5,230 nucleotides of DNA. It comes from Solirubrobacterales bacterium (GTDB taxonomy: Bacteria; Actinomycetota; Thermoleophilia; Solirubrobacterales; Solirubrobacteraceae). A model generated the notes under the pieces. The model saw only the letters and a list, made by a program, of their open reading frames with translations, made no database searches and was not told where the DNA came from. The stretch lies in the NCBI GenBank assembly GCA_003134675.1, contig PLBZ01000007.1, positions 4,592 through 9,821 of the forward strand. The letters run 5' to 3'. The translations under genes were made by a program, and so were the position numbers. Below are positions 1-5,230 of this stretch, one piece after another. Positions within the stretch are counted from its first letter, which is position 1; every line of letters begins with the position of its first letter.

Positions 1-190
1 TTCTGATCCCGGCCTTCCCCGCCGCAGGCGAGCGGGGCCCGAGACCTCACGGCTTAGCTATTGACTAAGCGGCGAGGGCGTACTCATGAGAGTCCGCACT
101 TATGGTTTTCCCGGGTGTTTTACGAGGCCGCCCGGGACCTCGACTCGCCACCACCCCCACGAGCCGACCACGTCGAAGCCTGTCGTCCCC
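1..190 (-). ncRNA. ssrA: tmRNA (10Sa RNA), 5' part; 3' part beyond window edge
   Basis: tmRNA acts as tRNA and mRNA: with SmpB it enters stalled ribosomes, donates alanine and templates a degradation tag. On the minus strand the RNA begins at 190 with GGGGACGACAGGCTTCGAC, matching the conserved tmRNA 5' end (GGGG-GA...GG-TTCGAC). Pseudoknot PK1 follows: stem 1 CGAGG (142-138) with CCTCG (127-123), stem 2 CCCGGG (136-131) with CCCGGG (115-110). Next come an A-rich single strand, the resume codon GCG (97-95), and the tag frame ending in TAG. The stop codon lies in hairpin GCTTAG/CTAAGC (70-65 with 57-52), as in other tmRNAs. A further hairpin, CCCCGC/GCGGGG (37-32 with 22-17), probably belongs to PK2. 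The 3' tRNA-like half, which should carry CGTCCCC to pair with the 5' GGGGACG, is off the left edge. The 5' end is set by homology, and the transcript may start upstream and be processed. Confidence 0.95.
65..97 (-). other. tmRNA tag-peptide reading frame, (A)ADSHEYALAA-stop
   Basis: The minus-strand codons GCG GAC TCT CAT GAG TAC GCC CTC GCC GCT TAG encode ADSHEYALAA. The usual extra alanine carried by charged tmRNA would precede it, giving an 11-residue tag. The ALAA end is the hallmark of proteolysis tags recognised by ClpXP-type proteases. The ADSH start matches the mycobacterial tag ADSHQRDYALAA, but this tag is two codons shorter and has Glu where that one has Gln-Arg-Asp. The sequence AUAAGU directly before GCG corresponds to the conserved upstream element that sets the resume position (AUAGUC in E. 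coli). There is one stop, UAG, with no tandem stop directly behind it. Confidence 0.93.
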
Positions 191-316
191 GGGGATGTAT
201 TGCTGCTCAAGTGTAGCCGTGTGAACGACACAGCCGAGAGAAGGCCAAGGAGAGGCCGAACGACGAGACAAAAACGACGCGGTCCCGGGCCGCTTGAGGA
301 ACCCGCTCCGACTGAC

Positions 317-331
317 CCGAAGGCCCTTCGG
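317..331. repeat. Perfect inverted repeat CCGAAGG-c-CCTTCGG
   Basis: Seven-base arms are separated by one base; as RNA it would fold as a 6-bp stem with a 3-base loop. TTT follows on the plus strand, but the sequence then returns to G-rich bases, so it is a poor intrinsic terminator. No plus-strand gene ends upstream that would need one. It could be an operator for the divergent promoters or chance in GC-rich DNA. Confidence 0.35.
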
Positions 332-471
332 TTTGGGTGGCGCGGCCTCACACCTCGGTGGCCTCGCTCTTTGCGGCTCGGTTCCGCGTCTGGATTCAAA
401 GTAGCTCCGCCCCAACGCGATTGCAACCCCTCCGCGAGGACTTCCCCGCACGTTCCGAAAAAAACAGATTC

Positions 472-490
472 CAACTAGACCTCAACTAGA
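472..490 (+). repeat. Direct repeat CAACTAGA x2, 11-base period
   Basis: CAACTAGA occurs at 472-479 and again at 483-490. The starts are 11 bases apart, about one helical turn. The second copy overlaps the proposed -10 box of the M50 gene. Such phasing could let a regulator bind two half-sites on one face of the helix, but the repeat is short and may be coincidental. Confidence 0.4.
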
Positions 491-492
491 AT
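487..492 (+). promoter_or_regulatory. Candidate -10 box TAGAAT for the M50 gene
   Basis: TAGAAT matches TATAAT at five of six positions and fits the TANNNT form common in actinobacterial promoters. If its last base is -7, position +1 is 499, the A of the annotated ATG, so the mRNA would be leaderless. No good -35 is seen 16-18 bases upstream (464-469 reads acagat). GGAGG at 493-497 looks like a Shine-Dalgarno sequence but lies one base from the ATG, too close to work normally. Confidence 0.5.
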
Positions 493-498
493 GGAGGC

Positions 499-1461
499 AT
501 GGATCACAGTGAGCTTTCTCTGCCATCCGTGGTCTCCGGGCCGCCCGGTCCGGGAGCTGTGACGGCCACCACGCCGGGAGCCAGGGCCGTACCGGGCATC
601 CCGACGACTGGGGAGAACCCTTTTGGCGAGCAGCACGGCGGACGGGGGAGCGGACACGAGCCCGTGCGAAATCTGCGCAAGCGCGTCGGCAGCGTGTTCG
701 CCGGACTGGTCGCGCTGATCGCGAAGTTCGGGGTGGCGTTGAAGGCGCTGTTCGTGGCACTACCCAACTTGAAGCTGCTCACGACCGCGGGCACCGCACT
801 GGTGTCGGTCGCCGCCTACTCGCTGTTCTGGGGCTGGGAGTTCGCGGCGGGCTTCGTGGTGTTGCTGTTCGTGCACGAGATGGGCCACGTGATCGCCCTG
901 CGCCGCGAGGGAATCAAGGCGAGCGCGCCGATGTTCGTGCCGTTCCTCGGCGCACTGATCACCGCCAAGTCGCTCGGCGAGAACGCGCTCGCGGAGGCGC
1001 GCGTCGGGTTGGCCGGCCCGATTCTCGGCAGCCTCGGCGCAACGGTCGTCGCGGTGATCGCCGTGCTCACCGGCAGCGACATGCTGCTCGCGCTGGCCTA
1101 TGTCGGATTTTTGCTCAACCTGTTCAATCTGCTGCCGGTCGTGCCGCTCGACGGTGGCCGAGCGATGGCGGCGATGGCGCCGTGGATGTGGTTCCTTGGC
1201 TTCGGCGGGTTGATCGCACTGGTGTTCGTGATCCCGAACCCGATCCTGTTCATCATCATCCTGTTCGGCGGCATGGAGACCTGGCGGCGGTGGAAGCTCC
1301 GGGGCACGCGCTCGCTCGAGCAGGCGGCCTACTACCGCGTGTCGCCGCGCAACCGTGTGATCGTCGGCGCCGTGTACCTAGGGTTGATCGTGGCGCTGGC
1401 GTTTGGGATGTACGAGACGCACCTGCTCGCGAGCGCCGGGCACAGCTTCAGCTCGATCTAG
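499..1461 (+). CDS. Site-2 protease family (M50) membrane zinc metalloprotease
   Basis: Predicted intramembrane metalloprotease of 320 residues. The zinc-binding and catalytic motif HEMGH is at residues 126-130, with His126 and His130 as ligands and Glu127 as the catalytic base. The second family motif NLLPVVPLDGGR is at 210-221, with Asp218 the expected third zinc ligand. AGP at 172-174 is also typical. Hydrophobic segments lie near 64-88, 98-125, 170-192, 196-214, 230-256 and 286-304. No PDZ or CBS domain is visible, so it resembles the minimal membrane-core class. Residues 1-55 are Pro/Gly-rich and probably disordered. ATG 499 fits a leaderless start. GTG 664 (residue 56), preceded by GGGGGAG at 644-650, is an alternative giving 265 residues, and codon use changes there. 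Its substrate is unknown: relatives cleave anti-sigma factors or other membrane proteins, but no partner is in the window. It is divergent from ssrA and convergent with smpB. Confidence 0.88.
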   Translation: MDHSELSLPSVVSGPPGPGAVTATTPGARAVPGIPTTGENPFGEQHGGRGSGHEPVRNLRKRVGSVFAGLVALIAKFGVALKALFVALPNLKLLTTAGTALVSVAAYSLFWGWEFAAGFVVLLFVHEMGHVIALRREGIKASAPMFVPFLGALITAKSLGENALAEARVGLAGPILGSLGATVVAVIAVLTGSDMLLALAYVGFLLNLFNLLPVVPLDGGRAMAAMAPWMWFLGFGGLIALVFVIPNPILFIIILFGGMETWRRWKLRGTRSLEQAAYYRVSPRNRVIVGAVYLGLIVALAFGMYETHLLASAGHSFSSI

Positions 1462-1940
1462 CGCCTGGCTTCGCGTATCCCGCGTTCGATGTCCCGCTTG
1501 GTGTCCTTCTCGCGCAGTGACTGGCGCTTGTCGTACAGGTCCTTGCCTCTTGCGAGCGCGATCTCGGCCTTGGCATGGGGCCCGGCGAAGTAGATGCGCG
1601 TCGGCACGAGCGTCAGCCCGCGCTCGGAGGCGCGCGCTGCGATGCGGTCCAGCTCGCGCCGGTGTAGGAGCAGCTTGCGCGGACGCTCGGGGTCGTGGTT
1701 CTCGCGGGAGGCAGGCGCATACGTAGGGATGTGGATCGAGTGCAGCCACAGCTCGCCGCCTGAGATCGCGGCGTAGCCGTCCTTCAACTGGGCGCCGGAG
1801 GAACGCAATGCCTTCACCTCTGTCCCCTCGAGCACAATCCCGCACTCGAGGCGCTCGATCAGCTCGTAGCGGTGCGAGGCGTAGCGGTTGGACGCCACGT
1901 CGCCCGCCCCGATCTTGCGCTTGCCCTTGCCCTTGGCCAT
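1458..1940 (-). CDS. smpB: SsrA-binding protein SmpB
   Basis: SmpB binds the tRNA-like domain of tmRNA and places its tail in the mRNA channel of the stalled ribosome, replacing codon-anticodon pairing. The protein has 160 residues, the usual length. Family signatures run in order: GIVLEGTEVKALR (34-46), LKDGYA (52-57), NHDPERPRKLLLHRREL (81-97), GLTLVPTRIYF (108-118), and GKDLYDKRQSLREKDTKRD (132-150) leading into the basic C-terminal helix. The N-terminus MAKGKGKRK is basic. The ATG is nine bases after the rnr stop; GGGGG touches the start codon and is a poor ribosome site, so coupling to rnr translation is likely. Its stop overlaps the M50 stop and no terminator is visible after it. The ssrA RNA it serves is on the same strand about 1.3 kb downstream, beyond the M50 gene. 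Confidence 0.97.
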   Translation of the reverse strand: MAKGKGKRKIGAGDVASNRYASHRYELIERLECGIVLEGTEVKALRSSGAQLKDGYAAISGGELWLHSIHIPTYAPASRENHDPERPRKLLLHRRELDRIAARASERGLTLVPTRIYFAGPHAKAEIALARGKDLYDKRQSLREKDTKRDIERGIREARR

Positions 1941-1949
1941 CCCCCGAGC

Positions 1950-3878
1950 CTAGCCTGCCGGCGTCAGGTCTACCCGGCCGCGGGCTACGTCGACGCGTGC
2001 CACGCGCACCTCGACGGGGTCGCCAAGGCGGAGGGTGGAACCTGGGTGCTCGCCGTGGAGGATCGTGCCCTGCTCGTTCAGCTCCCACCACTCGCGCCCG
2101 CCACCTTCGCCGCGCATGCGCCTGACCGGCAGCATGCCCTGGTAGATAGGCGCGGCCGGGTCCCCCTCGCCCTTCGAGGGCGCACCGAACGCGATGAACG
2201 CCCCCGCGGCGATCAGCCCAACCACCTCTCCGGCGAACGTCTGCTCCCAGCCGCTCTCGTACAACACCCGCTCCAGGGCGAAAGCCCGCGCCATGTCGTC
2301 CGCGTCGCGCTCGATCGTCATCGCGTAACGCTCGCGGTCGGAGGTCCACTCGGCCAGCTCTCTCAATCCATGAGCCGATGGGCCGCCCACCCCACGCTCA
2401 TCCCCGCCGACGGCGGATAGGAGCGCACGGTGACAGACGAGGTCGGGGTAGCGGCGGATCGGCGAGGTGAAATGGCAGTAGTACACCGTCCCCAGACCGG
2501 CATGACCGCTGTTCTTCGGTGAGTAGGCCGCCTGCTGAAGCGTGCGCAGGATCAGCGAGGTCAATGCCGCGCGGCCATTCGCGGGTCTGGCTGCGGCGCG
2601 CACGTGGGCCTCGACACGCCTGGAGATCTCCCCCATCAGCTCAGCCGCCTGTGACGGCGACATGTTCTTTCCGACTGGCGGCGTAGGCACCTCCAGCGTT
2701 GCGAGCTGGTCGATGAGGCGCTTCACGCGCTCTGGCTCGGGGGGCGCGTGCACGCGGTACAGGCATGGCGTTCCGCGCTCTGCCAGCAGCCGCGCGACGG
2801 CTTCGTTGGCGGCGATCATCAGATGCTCGATCACCCGGTGGGACTCGCTCTGCGCGCGCATGAGCACCTCGCTCACGTGTCCGTCGCGGTCGAAGGAGAA
2901 CTCGGGCTCGGACGAATCGATCGTCAGTGCGCCGCTATGCCCCTCACGGCGGGCGTCCTGCAGCGCGGCCGCCACCTCGCGCGCGGCCTGCAGGGGCTCC
3001 CCCCAGGGATCAGCCGCGCGCTCGTGCCCGGTGAAGATCCGATCGACGCGCTCATAGCTCAAGCGCTCATCCGAGCGAATCAGCGAGCGGTAGAAAGCGG
3101 CCTTCGCGACCGTCGCCCCGTGCAACTCGAGCTCGACGCTCACCGCCGCGCGCTCCGCGCTCGGGACGAGCGAACATGCGTCGTTCGACAGCGCCTCGGG
3201 CAACATCGGCTCGACGGCGCCCGGCACATACACGCTCGTGCCGCGCCGCTTCGCCTCCAGGTCCACGAGCGAGCCCTCCGGTACATACGCCGACACGTCG
3301 GCGATGTGCACCCACACACGTACTCGGCCATCTCCCAGCCGCTCGGCAGAGATAGCGTCGTCGAAGTCCCGCGCGCTCGCGGGGTCGATCGTGAACGTCG
3401 GCAGGCTCGTCAAATCGCGCCTGCCGGCCGTCGCCTGAATGGTCCGTTCAGCGGCGGCGCGGGCCTCGCGCTCCACCCTCTGCTCAAACCCCCGCGCCAG
3501 TCCACGATCGAGCAGCAGCCCCTCGATCAAATCGCGTGCCACGTCCGGGCGCCCCAGCACGCGTGTGATCTGCGCGCGGGCGGGTGGGTTCCGATCCCCA
3601 GCCCGTCCGGCCTGCTCCACGAGCACCAGATCTCCCGCGCGCGCAACTGCGCCTCCCGGACCCGCCACCCGATTGGAGCCGAGCGTAAGGCGCCGCGAGC
3701 CACGGGTGTGCTGCCCATCCTCGCCGTCGGAGCGCGGCGCTGGGAACTGCGGCTCTGCCGAGAAAAATCTTCCCCGTTTCTCGAGCACCGCCACAACCGG
3801 CTGTGCCCGGGGTGCCCGCGATTTCGCCGCCGAATCCGAGCCGGCCGACTTGCTGGCCGATCTCCGACCGGGGCTCAC
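1950..3878 (-). CDS. rnr: Ribonuclease R (RNB-family 3'-5' exoribonuclease)
   Basis: Processive hydrolytic 3'-5' exoribonuclease; RNase R degrades structured RNA and, in trans-translation, the faulty mRNA. The protein has 642 residues. The catalytic motif TIDPASARDFDDA (162-174) supplies four metal-binding aspartates, Asp165, Asp171, Asp173 and Asp174, with the same spacing as in E. coli RNase II and R. Further RNB signatures are VWVHIADVSAYVPEGS (188-203), LPEALSNDACSLVP (226-239) and HFTSPIRRYPDLVCHRAL (469-486). An S1 RNA-binding domain spans about 547-640 and contains LRLGDPVEVRV. Upstream of the RNB domain I see one OB-like region (about 27-120) after a basic, Ala/Ser-rich 26-residue leader. 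It is shorter than E. coli RNase R (about 813 residues), lacking an N-terminal helix-turn-helix and the Lys-rich tail. GTG 3878 overlaps the upstream TGA by four bases, so translation is probably coupled. RNase II is the alternative name; context and the S1 region favour R. Confidence 0.9.
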   Translation of the reverse strand: MSPGRRSASKSAGSDSAAKSRAPRAQPVVAVLEKRGRFFSAEPQFPAPRSDGEDGQHTRGSRRLTLGSNRVAGPGGAVARAGDLVLVEQAGRAGDRNPPARAQITRVLGRPDVARDLIEGLLLDRGLARGFEQRVEREARAAAERTIQATAGRRDLTSLPTFTIDPASARDFDDAISAERLGDGRVRVWVHIADVSAYVPEGSLVDLEAKRRGTSVYVPGAVEPMLPEALSNDACSLVPSAERAAVSVELELHGATVAKAAFYRSLIRSDERLSYERVDRIFTGHERAADPWGEPLQAAREVAAALQDARREGHSGALTIDSSEPEFSFDRDGHVSEVLMRAQSESHRVIEHLMIAANEAVARLLAERGTPCLYRVHAPPEPERVKRLIDQLATLEVPTPPVGKNMSPSQAAELMGEISRRVEAHVRAAARPANGRAALTSLILRTLQQAAYSPKNSGHAGLGTVYYCHFTSPIRRYPDLVCHRALLSAVGGDERGVGGPSAHGLRELAEWTSDRERYAMTIERDADDMARAFALERVLYESGWEQTFAGEVVGLIAAGAFIAFGAPSKGEGDPAAPIYQGMLPVRRMRGEGGGREWWELNEQGTILHGEHPGSTLRLGDPVEVRVARVDVARGRVDLTPAG

Positions 3879-5095
3879 TTGACTTTCGCGGCGAGCGTCT
3901 TCAGCGCCGCGGTGAGGCCCTGCGGGGTGTCGACGACGCTGTTGGAGAGTGGCACTTCGGGGGTGATCCCCGCCCCCTGTTTGACGCCGCCACCGCCGAG
4001 GTTGCGTCCGTTGGGGGTGAAGTACTCGCCAACCGTGATGTCGAGCGCGCCACCGTTGGACAGCGGCTCCTCCTCCTGGAAGACGCCCTTGCCGAAGGTG
4101 TGGGTGCCGAGCACAGTCGCGCGGTGGTGATCCTGCAGCGCAGCGGTGACGATCTCCGAGGCAGAGGCGGTGTTGTGGTCGACGAACACCACCAGGGGAA
4201 TCGAGGAAGCAATCGGATGACCGGTGGCGAGGATGGTCTCACTCGGCTGGGTGCGCCCGCGCGTCGCGACGATCGTACCCTTCGCAATGAAGATGCTCGC
4301 GATCAGTCGCGCCTCCTCGACGAGGCCACCGCCGTTGGCGCGCAGGTCGAGCACGATCCCGCGGGCTCCGTGGTGGAGCTCGCTTTCGACCGCTTCTCGT
4401 ACTTCGCCGTGAGCGCCGGGGCTGAACGTTGCCAGGGCGACCACGCCGAGCTTGACTTTGTGAACGACCCGCGAGAGCGAGGCCACCACCGGCTCGGAGA
4501 CGACGGCGCGGGTGAGCTTCAGCGTGCGAACGGCCGCCCGGGCGCCCGCGCTCCGGCTCGGAGCTTCTATCTGCAGCGAGACGTCTGTCCCCGGCAGCCC
4601 CTTGATCAGCGCCGTGGCGGCTTCCTGGGAGAGGCCCTTGAGCTTGCGGCCACCGACCGCGACGATCGCTTCTCCGACCTTCAGCCCCGCGCGCGAGGCG
4701 GGAGAGGAGTTGAACACGTGCGCGATCTGCAGCCCACGCCCGACGACCGCTTCGGGGGCGACCGCCACACCGATGCCGGTGAAGCTCGGAGGCGCGTTGA
4801 ACTCCTTGTATTCCTTGGGAGTCAGGTAATGAGAGAAGCGGTCGCCGAGGCTCGCCACTGCACCTGCGATCGACGCGTTCGCCAACTTGCTCTTGCCGAT
4901 CGGCCGGTAGTAGTCGCTCGAGATCCGCGCGATCGCTTCGTCGACCACGAGCGTCTGGTGGTTGACCTCGAACGCGCTCCGCGCGAAGGACGGCAGGTCT
5001 TCCGGATGACCTCCCAGCCAGATGCCGCCCACGAGCAAGATCGGGAGCATTACGGCCAAGGCCGCGATCAGCGGCTGTCGTTTGCGAGCGGGCAA
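3875..5095 (-). CDS. S41 family carboxy-terminal processing protease (CtpA/CtpB-like)
   Basis: Membrane-anchored serine protease of 406 residues with its domain outside the membrane; family members trim or degrade envelope proteins from the C-terminus. In order: basic MPARKRQ and a hydrophobic anchor (9-28), an N-terminal helical region (48-100), a PDZ domain (about 102-178, with SPASRAGLKVGEAIVAVGG at 131-149), then the protease core. The core has DLRANGGGLVEEA (250-262), catalytic Ser311 in NTASASEI, Lys336 in TFGKG and Gln340. The Ser-Lys spacing of 25 and Lys-Gln spacing of 4 match B. subtilis CtpB. The C-terminal EYFTPNGRNLGG is typical. The start is TTG at 5095, the first possible start after the ftsX stop; the next Met (residue 16) would cut the anchor. 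Adjacency to ftsX is also known in Bacillus (ctpB) and suggests an envelope or division role. It overlaps rnr by four bases. Confidence 0.92.
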   Translation of the reverse strand: MPARKRQPLIAALAVMLPILLVGGIWLGGHPEDLPSFARSAFEVNHQTLVVDEAIARISSDYYRPIGKSKLANASIAGAVASLGDRFSHYLTPKEYKEFNAPPSFTGIGVAVAPEAVVGRGLQIAHVFNSSPASRAGLKVGEAIVAVGGRKLKGLSQEAATALIKGLPGTDVSLQIEAPSRSAGARAAVRTLKLTRAVVSEPVVASLSRVVHKVKLGVVALATFSPGAHGEVREAVESELHHGARGIVLDLRANGGGLVEEARLIASIFIAKGTIVATRGRTQPSETILATGHPIASSIPLVVFVDHNTASASEIVTAALQDHHRATVLGTHTFGKGVFQEEEPLSNGGALDITVGEYFTPNGRNLGGGGVKQGAGITPEVPLSNSVVDTPQGLTAALKTLAAKVK

Positions 5096-5113
5096 GGCCC
5101 GGGAGCCTACGCG

Positions 5114-5230
5114 TCAGACGCGCAGGAAGCGGCGCAAGGAGAGACCCGAGCCGGCGGCGGAGACGGCAATCGCGCAGGCCATCAGCACCACGATGAGCAG
5201 CCGGAAGTCGATCATGTTCGGCTGGGAGAT
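5114..5230 (-). CDS. ftsX: Cell division protein FtsX, C-terminal end (5' part off window)
   Basis: Only the last 38 codons and a TGA are present. The translation ends in a hydrophobic helix, FRLLIVVLMACAIAVSAAG, followed by SGLSLRRFLRV. That pattern of a last transmembrane helix and then a Gly-Ser, Ser-Leu-Arg-Arg-Phe-Leu cytoplasmic tail is the usual C-terminus of actinobacterial FtsX. FtsX with the ATPase FtsE forms an ABC-transporter-like complex that activates peptidoglycan hydrolases during division rather than moving a substrate. ftsE would be expected to the right of the window. Its stop is 18 bases before the TTG of the S41 protease and in the same frame. The frame was read directly from the sequence; identification rests on this short tail plus the neighbouring S41 gene. 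Confidence 0.85.
   Translation of the reverse strand: MSQPNMIDFRLLIVVLMACAIAVSAAGSGLSLRRFLRV

Larger units (their letters stand above)
191..498. promoter_or_regulatory. Divergent intergenic region between ssrA and the M50 protease gene
   Basis: This 308-base stretch separates two genes transcribed away from each other, so it should hold both promoters. I see no convincing protein gene in it; open frames here run through the tmRNA and have no ribosome site or family resemblance. Towards ssrA, minus-strand TACACT (215-210) and the AT-richer CAATACAT (202-195) are possible -10 elements. Neither has a good -35, so the ssrA start is unresolved. Towards the M50 gene, TAGAAT at 487-492 is the best -10 box. 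Other visible structure is an inverted repeat at 317-331, an A7 tract at 458-464 and an 11-base-spaced direct repeat at 472-490. Confidence 0.6.

Noticed and set aside
110..142. Repeated CCCGGG and inverted GAGG/CCTC motifs as a regulatory repeat
   Set aside because: They are the paired arms of tmRNA pseudoknot PK1.
65..451. A 128-codon minus-strand frame ending in ADSHEYALAA as a protein gene
   Set aside because: Only the last ten codons are translated, as the tmRNA tag; the upstream part crosses the tmRNA 5' domain and its promoter region.
458..464. The A7 tract as a minus-strand T-run of an intrinsic terminator
   Set aside because: No GC-rich hairpin precedes it on the minus strand and no minus-strand gene ends there.
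86..478. Open frames of about 125-130 codons on both strands over the tmRNA and the intergenic region
   Set aside because: They run through conserved tmRNA structure, have no plausible ribosome site or domain, and are explained by GC-rich composition. The only real coding element here is the ten-codon tag.
491..562. ATG at 491 as an upstream start or small leader peptide before the M50 gene
   Set aside because: The frame reaches a TGA after 23 codons, has no ribosome site, and its ATG lies inside the proposed -10 and GGAGG sequence.
1378..2349. A 323-codon minus-strand open frame over smpB and the 3' end of rnr
   Set aside because: It is an out-of-frame shadow of smpB and rnr; both have clear family motifs, and this translation is Arg/Ala/Gly-rich and low in complexity.
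2748..4130. A 460-codon plus-strand open frame antisense to rnr and the S41 protease gene
   Set aside because: It mirrors two well-supported genes in GC-rich DNA, where antisense frames stay open by codon bias. Its translation is Arg/His/Pro-rich with no recognisable domain.
1..5230. A novel defence system, mobile element or CRISPR array
   Set aside because: All long coding frames are assigned to housekeeping families; no transposase, integrase, terminal repeats or repeat-spacer pattern is visible.

Overview
The window is GC-rich (roughly two thirds G+C by eye), densely packed bacterial DNA. The gene content, the ftsX-S41 protease-rnr-smpB order, the Actinobacteria-like tmRNA tag (ADSHEYALAA, compare the mycobacterial ADSHQRDYALAA) and the GTG/TTG starts point to an actinomycete. 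A deep-branching class such as Thermoleophilia is my best guess, but it is an inference and has not been tested by a search.

Layout from left to right. Positions 1-190, minus strand: the 5' half of tmRNA (ssrA) with the tag reading frame; its 3' half lies off the left edge. Positions 191-498: a non-coding divergent promoter region with a likely -10 box just before the next gene. Positions 499-1461, plus strand: a membrane zinc metalloprotease of the site-2 protease (M50) family. The rest is a minus-strand operon read from right to left: the last 38 codons of ftsX (5230-5114), an S41 carboxy-terminal processing protease (5095-3875), ribonuclease R (3878-1950) and smpB (1940-1458). Gaps in this operon are 18 nt, -4 nt and 9 nt, so the genes are probably co-transcribed and translationally coupled. 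The M50 gene and smpB converge and their stop codons share one CTAG.

How the genes fit together. SmpB and tmRNA rescue ribosomes stalled on mRNAs without a stop codon, and RNase R is the 3'-5' exonuclease that degrades the faulty mRNA in this pathway. All three components therefore lie within 4 kb. Upstream, FtsX (cell-division ABC transporter-like subunit) and the secreted or anchored S41 protease form a cell-envelope pair whose adjacency is known in other Gram-positive bacteria. The M50 protease sits between smpB and ssrA on the opposite strand and is the least expected member.

I found no mobile element, CRISPR array or new multi-gene system. The points most worth a second look are the tag sequence, the apparently leaderless M50 gene, the shared stop codons, the short RNase R, and the complete trans-translation module beside envelope proteases.
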